Shown: positions 19,630 to 30,104 of the stretch, one piece after another
Layout of the letters: every line of letters begins with the position of its first letter
Numbering within the stretch: position 1 is the first letter of the stretch
NCBI GenBank assembly: GCA_012656075.1
Contig: JAAKBF010000049.1
Span: forward strand, 186,001 to 250,000
Direction of reading: 5' to 3'
Length of the DNA stretch: 64,000 nucleotides
Source: Phytophthora hibernalis
Taxonomy: Eukaryota; Oomycota; Peronosporomycetes; Peronosporales; Peronosporaceae
The notes under the pieces: generated by a model
Database searches by the model: none
What the model saw: the letters and a program-made list of their open reading frames with translations, nothing else
Told to the model about the DNA's origin: nothing
Position numbers and translations under genes: made by a program

Positions 19630-22338
19630 ATAATAAAATCACTCGAGCGGGGATCTCCTATGAACCCCTGTCGCCCCGGTCGTCCATCTGGTTGTACATG
19701 GACTGTATGGATATACATGTACCAAGTAATTTTGCACTCATCCACAAATCTTTTTGTTTATGGCACTTTCATTTTATTAAACTACAAGTCAACATGCGCC
19801 TACAGGTATCATAACTGACATTACACGGGTCACCGCCAACTACCATTTAGTCCTGTACATATGTACTTCTTAAGCCGATTTCATTCGAAAGTTTGTGTGT
19901 TTGCTGACAAGGGTCCACATGCGTGATTGCGGGTGCATTTGATCACTCGCGTACAAATCCCTAAAGTTTGATCACGCTCATACTGATGCTTTACCGCTGA
20001 ACCTCCTGTACAGGCTGTACCCCACCAACAGTCCATTTACTGGTCATGCAATTCGGCACTTGACAATTAGCTTCCCAGTCGTCACGGCTCCTCTCACCCA
20101 AAGCAAAGAAAACGCCTGTCGATTGAAATTGAGGCATGCGGCTGTGCCAGATATTGCTCGTCGGTTGTGCGATACTCGTTGGAGCGACGTCAGAAGTGAT
20201 GGCCTCAAATACCAGGTTTTCTGCCTTAGTGAAGACGGCTCGTTTGATCACTCTGGATCGGGATGGATTACCGTACCAGCGAATTTTGAGGGCTCAAGAA
20301 CCGGCCAGCGATGGTGCTGATGAACGAGGAATCGGCGCCTCCCTGAAGGCCTCCAAACAAAAACTCGCCAACTGGCTCAGAAAGGGTGAACCGGTCGATG
20401 AAGTCTTTACTCGGTTAAATCTCCCCAAGGCTACGAATGAGCTGGTCGAAAGCCCCAAGTTTGTCGATTTGGTCCAATATGCGGACGACTTGAGTGCGCA
20501 GTCCGGAAAGGTGGTGTCGACGATTCCAACATTGACCGCTCAGTTTGGTGAAAAGACTTTGTTCAAAACACTGAACGCAGCGATGAGGTCCCCAAGTACA
20601 AATACTCAGCGACTATCGGCGAGATTGGAGGGCGAGCAGATTCAGCGCTTGCAGAGCAAAAACGAACACCCTACAAAAGTTTTCGAGATACTAGGACTCC
20701 GCGGGCTCAAGACCGACGAAATATTCAGTAATCCTTTGCTGAAAACTTGGTTCCAATATCTGAGCAAATTCAAGTCTAAGAACCCCCAAGACAAAACGAC
20801 GTTGTACTCTACAGTTCCCAACCCATCATACAATGTGGAAGATGTTTTTGATCAGGCGATGAAAAACATCGTCCCAATCAACATTGCCAAGAGGGTGGAA
20901 TCCGATTATTTTCTGGGCCATTTGGAAACGGGAGCTGTGCCATCGGGCCTTTTCTATCATCTCGTTGGGCGTAAGCATTCCGTATTTACAAGGGACGGTG
21001 CTGGTCCGCTCCATCCAGTCAAGACTGCAGACAACTTTCTCGCCGACCGGATGTTTAAACCGTGGGCCAGGTACCTGAACGCTTTCAACAAGAAGTATCC
21101 GGACCAGAAAACAGATATGATCAAGTCACTACTGCTAGAATACACCGACGACACGTTATCACGGGCACTTATCGCGGCAAAAAGACCCAAGTACGGAAAA
21201 GATGGCCACAAACTTGCAGCTCTCGCTACTCAATAAATGGGCACGTGAAAAGAAGCCCCCAGCAGAAGTCTCCAAGATGTTGCATGAAAGCTCTGATATT
21301 CTCATGAAAACGTACATGAAGAAGTACGACCTGCAGTTCAAGAAAGTGTTCGACGACTTGGATAAGGAAACGTGGCTTAAATATGTTGATGATCTCGTCG
21401 AGAAGAAACGTGATGCCTCGTCGACAATCTCAGATTTGACGGCTCGTTATGGCGATAAGGCCGTGGCAAATATGATTGAGATTTCCAAGATCGATCGAGG
21501 GGATACTAGGAAGACTGCTGCGAATATCTTGCAGAACGCGCAGATTAAAGGCTGGCTGGACAGCAAAATGTCGCTGGACGATGTCTTCAACGACTTACTG
21601 GAACTTAACGTGGAAGTCAACAAGTGGCTCATTAACCCACTCTTCACAAAAACGTTTCCGATGTTCTTAGTCAAATTCGAGAAGAAGAACCCGCCAACGG
21701 ACCCACGGCCAAATCTACGCGGTAAACATTACATGGACTTCATCGAGTTTTTAAGGAAAAAGTACGGTGACGACGATCTGTCGAAGATTCTCATCAAAGG
21801 GAAAAACTACTATGAACCACAGAAGTACGGTCGGTTCTATCAGAACGAGCTACTGCACAAGTGGCTTGGAGAAAAGAGAAGCCCGAAGATCGTATACAAC
21901 TGGTTGATGAAACCAATTCCAGACAGCAAGGAGGGTCTGCTGTACCAAAAATACTGGACGGATTACAAGGCAAAGTACTACGTGTAGTATCTCGCGAACG
22001 TATTGCCGGCTTGACTTTAGTGCTGGATTGAATTTCAAAGGGTAGTGGTTCTTCGTACTTCGAGGTTTTACAGTAATTAAGATTTCGTTGCTCGTCCGCC
22101 CCTCGCCACAATCATCGATTTTAAAACCCGCCACAGTTTCGAATGTTTTAGTCGAATTTCTCGCATACTTCGGGTTCAGAACTTCACCAGTGTAGACAAG
22201 AGCCGATTAACGAGGAACAAACGATCGACTCAACGAGGTCAATATCATCCTTTTTAGTGATCTGGTTCTTAGTTCCTTGAATTGCCTGCTCTAATTGCTG
22301 TAAGCGAGCTGTGACCAGCTGTTCCATTTGCTGTAGCT
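19630..22338 (+). repeat. left arm of a ~2.7 kb inverted duplication
   Basis: It is the reverse complement of 26424-29140. Coordinates pair with a constant sum of 48761 over the effector gene and 48762 beyond about 21870, where the right arm lacks one A. Identity is complete at the protein level across 366 codons. It falls off near the outer edge (small indels at 19640-19770). The inner ends lie inside copies of the coiled-coil family. Confidence 0.95.
20136..21987 (+). pseudogene. RXLR-type effector with LWY repeats (left copy), one frameshift
   Basis: The ATG at 20136 begins a signal peptide (hydrophobic CQILLVGCAILVG, cleavage near residue 20-24). R-I-L-R lies at residues 49-52 and an acidic D-E-R at 62-64, so the RXLR-dEER layout for translocation into plant cells is present. 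The rest is tandem helical LWY-type units, with repeated W-L-x-K-G-x-P ... V-F blocks about 90-100 residues apart. The frame 20136-21236 closes after 366 codons, while LWY units continue at 21202-21987 in the next frame. The switch coincides with an A4 run near 21198. In one frame it would be a ~615-residue multi-unit effector. The target is unknown. Both arms carry the same break. Confidence 0.85.
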
Positions 22339-22495
22339 GGTTTTGGAGTTCGTGCACCACGCGCTGTTCTGCTTGGTGTACATGACCACCAATCCGTTGT
22401 TCTGCTTGCTGTGTCTGATCGAGGATGACATTGCATTTGTTGCTGAAGATCGACGGCCATTGTGGGGCATTGTCCTCGGGTTGCATTGTAGCCAA
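22184..22495 (-). CDS. coiled-coil family protein, short copy (left)
   Basis: 104 codons. The N-terminus (MQPEDNAPQW) matches copies A and B. Then comes a Gln-rich coiled coil (AEQRIGGHVHQAEQRV, LQQMEQLVTARLQQLEQ), and a short unrelated tail replaces the Pro-rich part. The 3' portion is inside the inverted arm and the 5' portion outside it. Upstream sequence (about 22495-22570) still matches the extended N-terminus of copy B. Function unknown. Confidence 0.5.
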   Translation of the reverse strand: MATMQPEDNAPQWPSIFSNKCNVILDQTQQAEQRIGGHVHQAEQRVVHELQNQLQQMEQLVTARLQQLEQAIQGTKNQITKKDDIDLVESIVCSSLIGSCLHW

Positions 22496-22499
22496 ATGT

Positions 22500-23344
22500 T
22501 GTGGTATCTTCCCCTGTTACGGCGACCGGATCTGACTTGTGCTGTGCCTCATAAATATCGTGTATAAGTCAGAGAATTAACGGGGTGGTCGAGCTTGATG
22601 TCCGACTTGGTATTATAGGACACATTCACTGGACGCTGGGCCAATCAGGAATTCCTACAACCATATTAGCATAATTGGTAGAGGACACACGTTGGAATAA
22701 ACAATGTTTGGGATTGCATCGGCTCTCCAAGCAAGACCTTCATGATCCGCTCCCGGTAGTATTTGATGTAGTCTTACAAGGCTCCCCAAATTTCTCATGA
22801 ATCTGTGCTCGCTTCTTGAGCAGCACCTTCTGGAAAACGTCAACTGCTGTGAATTTACTCGTGGCGAATCACTTGATGAACTGCGCAGCTTCCAACTTCT
22901 TGGCGACCTGGCGTGAGCTCCGTGAATCCCCCAACAGCATCATTATAGAGAAATTTATTGAACGCAAATTAAGGAAAAACTTGAGGCAATACCTGCTTAC
23001 ATGTTCACCAGAATACCCAAAATCTATAGCAGGGTGTCAGAGACGACTCAATCTTGAACCGATGAAACTTGCTGGCTCGGCCACCACAGCTAGGTCGAGA
23101 ATTGTTTTGGAGAACATCGCCAACGAGTTTGTCACCCAACGCAAGCTTAGGAGAAATTGGGAAATGAATCGCCGGCCTCTCAAGTCCAAACATGACGAAC
23201 ACTAAAGATGCATACCACGAAGTCAAATGCATCTCACTTTTATCTCTTTACTCGTCTGCGTGCAGGTGGTGCCAGTCCTAAACTGCTGTAATCGCTAGGT
23301 TCCAAAGGGTTGTCCACCTGTGCGCTAAACCAAGACAAGTCTTC
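22500..23344. other. spacer with one doubtful frame (22816-23205, +)
   Basis: It holds the remnant 5' part of the coiled-coil gene to about 22580. Then a 129-codon plus frame (Leu/Arg-rich, no motif, no signal peptide) runs downstream of the AP beta gene on the opposite strand. I do not recognise it and would not call it a gene without transcript support. Confidence 0.3.
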
Positions 23345-26114
23345 CTACGCTAGCAGGCGCTCCATTGTCTGCTGCAGTAGTGCGCTGAAGGCCTTCTGCT
23401 CCAGCTTGAGACACACCTTAGTGGTGCCCGAGTTGTCGAACGTGAGCTCGAAGAGTGCGACAACATTCGTCATGGTCTTGACAGAGAAGTACGCGATCTC
23501 CTTGCCGTCGATAGGACGCTTAGCCACGTAGAAGACGTTGTTGCGACCCAGCCGTTCGGACACAGCGTCAACACCACGACTACCGGTGGCTAGCGTGAAA
23601 TAGTGCTCGTTGGCCTCGCTGATGCCCTGCCACATGCTGATGAACTCCGTCTTCTCCATGCCGCCAGCCTCGGTGAAGATCGCCGACAGATCCAGGTCTG
23701 ACTGGAAGTACACCACCTCGCCGCTCGAGTTGTTCTTGATTGCAACCTGCAGGCCGAGGTTCGGTGCCACGGCAGCGTTCACGAACTGCGGACTCACGCC
23801 CATAGGTACAACTTGGTTCACAGTTTGGCCTTGTACCAGCGGCTGTGGGAACGTTACTGTGGCCTGCATCGGTACGACACCGAACGTGCTCTTGTTGAAC
23901 TGGATGCTCACGCCCGCGAGCGGCGTTGGTGCCTGGTTTTCAAAGTCCACATCCAGCACAAAGTTGTCCCCGCGCCGCGTGAACGCGCCCGTCATCTGTA
24001 ATCCCTTGCCTTGCTGTGCACTCATCAGAACCTTCTTCTGAACAGCGGGGCGCCACCGCCAAGAGACACGGGGGCTGGCGGGGCTGCCGGCCCACCGAAA
24101 ATGTCGACCAAACTCGCACTGGCCGACGCCGCCGCGGGTGCAGGAGCAGTGGGGGCAGGGACCCCAAGCGAGAGGTCGCCCATGTCGAGCAGGTCCACAG
24201 GACCATCGGCTTGGTGGCCGCTGGAGCCATCTTCCTGCTGGTCTGACGAGCCTTCATCCTCATCCTCACCGCTGTGATCGTCGTCCTGGCGGTGCTCGCG
24301 CAGCTCCGAGATCGTCGAGCGCACCACGAAGGCACTGGGGACCTTGTGGTACACACTAGCGAGCGTCGAAATCTTGCCGATCAGCTCGTCCAAAACCGAA
24401 GGCTCCAGCGCGAACGTGTCGTCATTGATAACTGGCTTCTCGGCAAGCACGACGGCGTGGGCAGCCTCCGGGTTGGCCGACAGCAGACGCCAGTACACGT
24501 ATCCACGATCGCGGAGGTCAGGGTTGTCCGATTCTTCCGTGGCCTTGTGCAGCACCTTCTGGACCATGTCCTGCGTCTCGTTGGGACGCTTCAGGAAGAG
24601 CTTGACGGTAGCAGTCAGAAGCTGGAGCTGCACCTGGGCGGTTTCGTCATCAAACGAGTCCATGAACGACTCGAGCAGCTCGTCCGCGTTGTCGATACGC
24701 TCAGCGTACTCGCCAATAATCCAGATCATAGACGCCTTGGCCTCTGGCTCATCCAGCGTGTCCAGGTTCTCGCAGAGTGTGGCGATGATGCTCTCGTACT
24801 GGTTCGGATACTTGCGGAAGATATCTTTGATCACAATGATCGCCTCCTGCACAATGTAGTTGACCTTGGTCTGAATGAGCTCCAGCAGCACATTGATGCA
24901 CTTCTCGGCAGCACGCTCCAGTTTCACGGCACAGCGGCCGATGGCGCGCACCGAGCGGCGCACAAACTCGACGTCCACCTCGGTGGCGTACTCCTTGAAC
25001 TCGAGCAGCACCTGCTCGATGTTGCGCTCGGACACGAGGCGGATGATGATCTCGAGCTTCTCCATCTTGACGTAGATGGGGTCGTTGTACTTGCAGAAGA
25101 AGACCTTGATCTCGTTGGCCAGGATGGCCGGGCGTTTCTGCACGATGAGGTTGATGTTGCGCAGCGCCACGTACTGGATCTCGGGCTCGGCCGACAGCAG
25201 CGTGACGAGCGGCGGCGCCATCTTGCGCGAGAGACTGCGCTCCGTGTCGGCGTCCGAGACCTTCTCCAGGAACTTCATGATGACCTTGACAGCCGAGAGC
25301 ACGACGGCCGAGTTGGCGTGCTGCAGCCGGGGCGTGACGCGCTCGATGATGCCTTCTGCCTCGCGCGAGTCCGCGGGCGTGTAGCCGGCCAGCGCGTCCA
25401 GCACGAAGACCTGTCCCCACTCGTTGCACTCGTTGAGCGCGGCCAGCAGCTTCTGCAGCACGGACTTGGAGATCTTGAAGGCTGCCGCGCTCCACTGTTG
25501 TCCGCGATCTCCGAGAGCGCGGCGATGGCGTTGGCCACGACGGTCGGGTTCGAGTCCGAGATGAGGTCTCGCAGCATGTCCAGGAAGCCCTGCTCCTCCA
25601 CCATGTCCGGGTTGATGTCGTAGAGCTTGGAGACGCAGATGGCCGCCGTCTTGCGCACGTACGGGTCCTCGTCCTGCAGACAGCGACGCAGCGGCTCGCA
25701 CAGGTACTCGGTGATGCGGTCCACGCGGATGCAGCCCATGGTGCGCACGGACAGGGCGCGGATGAGCGGGTTCGGGTCGGCCGCGTCCTTGACGAACGTG
25801 TTGACGGCCAGGATGGTCAGGTCCGGGTTGCTCTTGGCGTAGTTGATCAGGTACAGGTACACGAGCTTCTTGAGCTGCGTGTCGGCCGTCTGGATGCAGT
25901 TCACCACGTCCGTGAACAGCATGGACACGTCCTTGCCTACCGTCATGTTGGCGATCACCTTCTTCACGGCGTCCTTCTTCTTCTCGCGGCTCGGGTTGGC
26001 CAGCTCCTGTCGCAGCTCGTGCGTCTCGCCCTTCTTGGTCGTGCTGAAGAACTTGGAGTCGTTCGCGGCGCCCGTCATGCGCTTGGCCAGCGCAGCCATC
26101 GTCGGCATCGCCAT
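23345..26114 (-). CDS. AP-1/AP-2 clathrin adaptor, beta subunit
   Basis: About 920 codons, the usual beta-adaptin size. The start at 26114 (MAMPTMAAL) precedes the adaptin trunk (FFSTTKKGETHELRQEL, AVKKVIANMTVG, LLYLINYAKS-like YLYLINYAKSNPD, VRKTAAICVSKLY). The trunk continues to about 24400. An acidic hinge with a DLLDMGDLSLG clathrin-box-like motif comes next. The ear/appendage (23345-24025) ends in LLQQTMERLLA. It sorts cargo at the trans-Golgi or plasma membrane with clathrin; many protists have one shared AP-1/2 beta. Two one-base frameshifts (near 25490 in the trunk and near 24040 at hinge/ear) interrupt an otherwise perfectly conserved gene, so sequencing error is the likelier cause. 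It lies between the inverted effector arms. Confidence 0.93.
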
Positions 26115-26283
26115 GGCTCCAGGACTGCGAAAGGGGAAGTGACGCGGCGCTTTGGCAAGAGGATATGTAACGACTCACGTGGTGCACGTAATGTAGCCAT
26201 GCTAGAAGGAACGGACTTTGCTGAGGTAGTGGCTACATGATGCTTACTTCAACACGGTACTGTACATGTACTATTGATGTCTA

Positions 26284-26365
26284 TGGCCAACGAAAAAGTT
26301 GTGAAGTACTCTTGTCGATTCTGATAGTCGATGTATGTGGGAAATGCGAAGAAAATAACCCACGG
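26284..26365 (+). repeat. R-family segment fragment
   Basis: GATGTCTATGGCC ... TGTGAAGT ... TGATAGTCGATGTATGTGGG and GAAATGCGAAGAAAATAACCC match the R segments at 36140-36200 (inverted) and 5385-5440. It joins directly to a coiled-coil coding fragment. Confidence 0.7.
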
Positions 26366-26578
26366 CAAGTGGAACAGCGAGTTGGCGATCAGCTAAAGCA
26401 AGTGGAAAAGCGAGTTGGCGATCAGCTACAGCAAATGGAACAGCTGGTCACAGCTCGCTTACAGCAATTAGAGCAGGCAATTCAAGGAACTAAGAACCAG
26501 ATCACTAAAAAGGATGATATTGACCTCGTTGAGTCGATCGTTTGTTCCTCGTTAATCGGCTCTTGTCTACACTGGTGA
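26366..26578 (+). pseudogene. coiled-coil family fragment (right)
   Basis: An open frame with two tandem 11-residue units (VEQRVGDQLKQ / VEKRVGDQLQQ), then the same LVTARLQQLEQ ... helix and tail as the left copy. The N-terminal PQW start is missing, because the R segment joins directly to the coil. From about 26424 on, it belongs to the right inverted arm. Confidence 0.6.
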
Positions 26579-29140
26579 AGTTCTGAACCCGAAGTATGCG
26601 AGAAATTCGACTAAAACATTCGAAACTGTGGCGGGTTTTAAAATCGATGATTGTGGCGAGGGGCGGACGAGCAACGAAATCTTAGTTACTGTAAAACCTC
26701 GAAGTACGAAGAACCACTACCCTTTGAAATTCAATCCAGCACTAAAGTCAAGCCGGCAATACGTTCGCGAGATACTACACGTAGTACTTTGCCTTGTAAT
26801 CCGTCCAGTATTTTTGGTACAGCAGACCCTCCTTGCTGTCTGGAATTGGTTTCATCAACCAGTTGTATACGATCTTCGGGCTTCTCTTTCTCCAAGCCAC
26901 TTGTGCAGTAGCTCGTTCTGATAGAACCGACCGTACTTCTGTGGTTCATAGTAGTTTTTCCCTTTGATGAGAATCTTCGACAGATCGTCGTCACCGTACT
27001 TTTTCCTTAAAAACTCGATGAAGTCCATGTAATGTTTACCGCGTAGATTTGGCCGTGGGTCCGTTGGCGGGTTCTTCTTCTCGAATTTGACTAAGAACAT
27101 CGGAAACGTTTTTGTGAAGAGTGGGTTAATGAGCCACTTGTTGACTTCCACGTTAAGTTCCAGTAAGTCGTTGAAGACATCGTCCAGCGACATTTTGCTG
27201 TCCAGCCAGCCTTTAATCTGCGCGTTCTGCAAGATATTCGCAGCAGTCTTCCTAGTATCCCCTCGATCGATCTTGGAAATCTCAATCATATTTGCCACGG
27301 CCTTATCGCCATAACGAGCCGTCAAATCTGAGATTGTCGACGAGGCATCACGTTTCTTCTCGACGAGATCATCAACATATTTAAGCCACGTTTCCTTATC
27401 CAAGTCGTCGAACACTTTCTTGAACTGCAGGTCGTACTTCTTCATGTACGTTTTCATGAGAATATCAGAGCTTTCATGCAACATCTTGGAGACTTCTGCT
27501 GGGGGCTTCTTTTCACGTGCCCATTTATTGAGTAGCGAGAGCTGCAAGTTTGTGGCCATCTTTTCCGTACTTGGGTCTTTTTGCCGCGATAAGTGCCCGT
27601 GATAACGTGTCGTCGGTGTATTCTAGCAGTAGTGACTTGATCATATCTGTTTTCTGGTCCGGATACTTCTTGTTGAAAGCGTTCAGGTACCTGGCCCACG
27701 GTTTAAACATCCGGTCGGCGAGAAAGTTGTCTGCAGTCTTGACTGGATGGAGCGGACCAGCACCGTCCCTTGTAAATACGGAATGCTTACGCCCAACGAG
27801 ATGATAGAAAAGGCCCGATGGCACAGCTCCCGTTTCCAAATGGCCCAGAAAATAATCGGATTCCACCCTCTTGGCAATGTTGATTGGGACGATGTTTTTC
27901 ATCGCCTGATCAAAAACATCTTCCACATTGTATGATGGGTTGGGAACTGTAGAGTACAACGTCGTTTTGTCTTGGGGGTTCTTAGACTTGAATTTGCTCA
28001 GATATTGGAACCAAGTTTTCAGCAAAGGATTACTGAATATTTCGTCGGTCTTGAGCCCGCGGAGTCCTAGTATCTCGAAAACTTTTGTAGGGTGTTCGTT
28101 TTTGCTCTGCAAGCGCTGAATCTGCTCGCCCTCCAATCTCGCCGATAGTCGCTGAGTATTTGTACTTGGGGACCTCATCGCTGCGTTCAGTGTTTTGAAC
28201 AAAGTCTTTTCACCAAACTGAGCGGTCAATGTTGGAATCGTCGACACCACCTTTCCGGACTGCGCACTCAAGTCGTCCGCATATTGGACCAAATCGACAA
28301 ACTTGGGGCTTTCGACCAGCTCATTCGTAGCCTTGGGGAGATTTAACCGAGTAAAGACTTCATCGACCGGTTCACCCTTTCTGAGCCAGTTGGCGAGTTT
28401 TTGTTTGGAGGCCTTCAGGGAGGCGCCGATTCCTCGTTCATCAGCACCATCGCTGGCCGGTTCTTGAGCCCTCAAAATTCGCTGGTACGGTAATCCATCC
28501 CGATCCAGAGTGATCAAACGAGCCGTCTTCACTAAGGCAGAAAACCTGGTATTTGAGGCCATCACTTCTGACGTCGCTCCAACGAGTATCGCACAACCGA
28601 CGAGCAATATCTGGCACAGCCGCATGCCTCAATTTCAATCGACAGGCGTTTTCTTTGCTTTGGGTGAGAGGAGCCGTGACGACTGGGAAGCTAATTGTCA
28701 AGTGCCGAATTGCATGACCAGTAAATGGACTGTTGGTGGGTACAGCCTGTACAGGAGGTTCAGCGGTAAAGCATCAGTATGAGCGTGATCAAACTTTAGG
28801 GATTTGTACGCGAGTGATCAAATGCACCCGCAATCACGCATGTGGACCCTTGTCAGCAAACACACAAACTTTCGAATGAAATCGGCTTAAGAAGTACATA
28901 TGTACAGGACTAAATGGTAGTTGGCGGTGACCCGTGTAATGTCAGTTATGATACCTGTAGGCGCATGTTGACTTGTAGTTTAATAAAATGAAAGTGCCAT
29001 AAACAAAAGATTTGTGGATGAGTGCAAAATTACTTGGTACATGTATATCCATACAGTACATGCACAACCAGATGGACGACCGTGCGGTAGCCCTGATCAG
29101 GGGTTCATGGGAGATCCCGCTCGAGCGATTTTATTACACC
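26424..29140 (-). repeat. right arm of the ~2.7 kb inverted duplication
   Basis: Reverse complement of 19630-22338. Outer similarity ends near 29140 after a GATCCCGCTCGAGCGATTTTATTA stretch that has several changes relative to the left arm. Confidence 0.95.
26855..28625 (-). pseudogene. RXLR-type effector with LWY repeats (right copy), two frameshifts
   Basis: The first 366 codons (28625-27525) encode exactly the same protein as the left copy: signal peptide, R-I-L-R, D-E-R and the same LWY units. It also has the same frame switch (next frame 27559-26855). An additional loss of one A in an AAAA run near 26880 changes the last residues, so the second frame closes at 26855. The left copy continues through KPIPDSKEG to 21987. 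Because the arms are otherwise identical, the duplication is recent, or one arm is an assembly or haplotype artefact. Confidence 0.85.
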
Positions 29141-30104
29141 GACGGATGCTTCTGCCACCCCTTGTCAAAACAGCCATCCCAAATAGAGAGATATTACTGG
29201 TGGAAGATTTAAGAGGTAAGATCTGCCAGATTAGATATAACTTGAGATTTGTATTCATAAATTTCCAAAAGAAAATAATTGTACTTGATTGGCCAAATCA
29301 AAATATGCTGTGAAACAGATAGTACACGGAGTCAGATTTATGTTCATAAGAGTCATCGTCTACGACAAGACCGTGCGCTAGCGCCCGGATGAGCTCTGAA
29401 ATTCACATGTCAAGTGAAATGGTAAGTGCATTGCTTTAATTAAACGCGTACCGGTATCTTCATTTTTCAAGGCCTTTTAGCGTTTTCTTGGTGTTTAGTG
29501 CTTACAGCCTTGTCAAATCTGATGCCTTCACTCGCGCTACATGTAGTAAGCTCCTGGGTGTGTAGCTTCCTAGCTACTTCGAAGTAAATATTGTAAATAT
29601 TAGAGAAGAGTGAAGTTGTGGTGGTCTAGCGCAGGTTTTTTTGGACGAATGGTGAAGTATACTTTGGTTTCATATTGAAAGGTTGACAGATGAAGTATAA
29701 TATTAGTTGAGTAGCTTCCTACTTCGTTTAGAAGCAGGGCTCCCGATTATGGCATGGTCTTTTCAATAATTTCTCATGAAACCATAAATATATTTATTTC
29801 TGCCACCATAACATAATTTACTTTGGACGCACCGCTACATAATTTATGGAGCTCAGCTTTCGTCCTAATAAAGTGATTCAAGCTGTCAAATCCGTTGTCT
29901 TTTGAGTTTCTAAGCAACGCACTTCGAAGTACTACGTAGTATGTGCTTGTAATCCCGTCCACACTTAGGTTTTCATGGTTTTGCAGGTGCAATCCAACGT
30001 CAGCTTGCGCTTCATTATTTATTGTTGACTGCTGTAAGATGACATAATTTATGTTTCGATTTCAGATTGCTCATGCCATTATTGTGAATACCCAACGAAC
30101 CAAA
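29141..30104. other. AT-rich intergenic region
   Basis: No gene supported. It contains an AGTACT-rich palindromic patch near 29920-29945 and TTGAAGTACT-type words shared with other intergenic regions. The short frames are not convincing. Confidence 0.4.

Noticed and set aside
24274..25623. 449-codon plus-strand open frame
   Set aside because: It is antisense to the AP beta gene, whose minus-strand protein is clearly conserved. The GC-rich codon pattern leaves the opposite strand open.
25500..26187. N-terminal extension of the minus frame 24025-26187
   Set aside because: Above the frameshift near 25490 this frame is Arg/Gly/His-rich nonsense. The true adaptin N-terminus reads in the frame starting at 26114.
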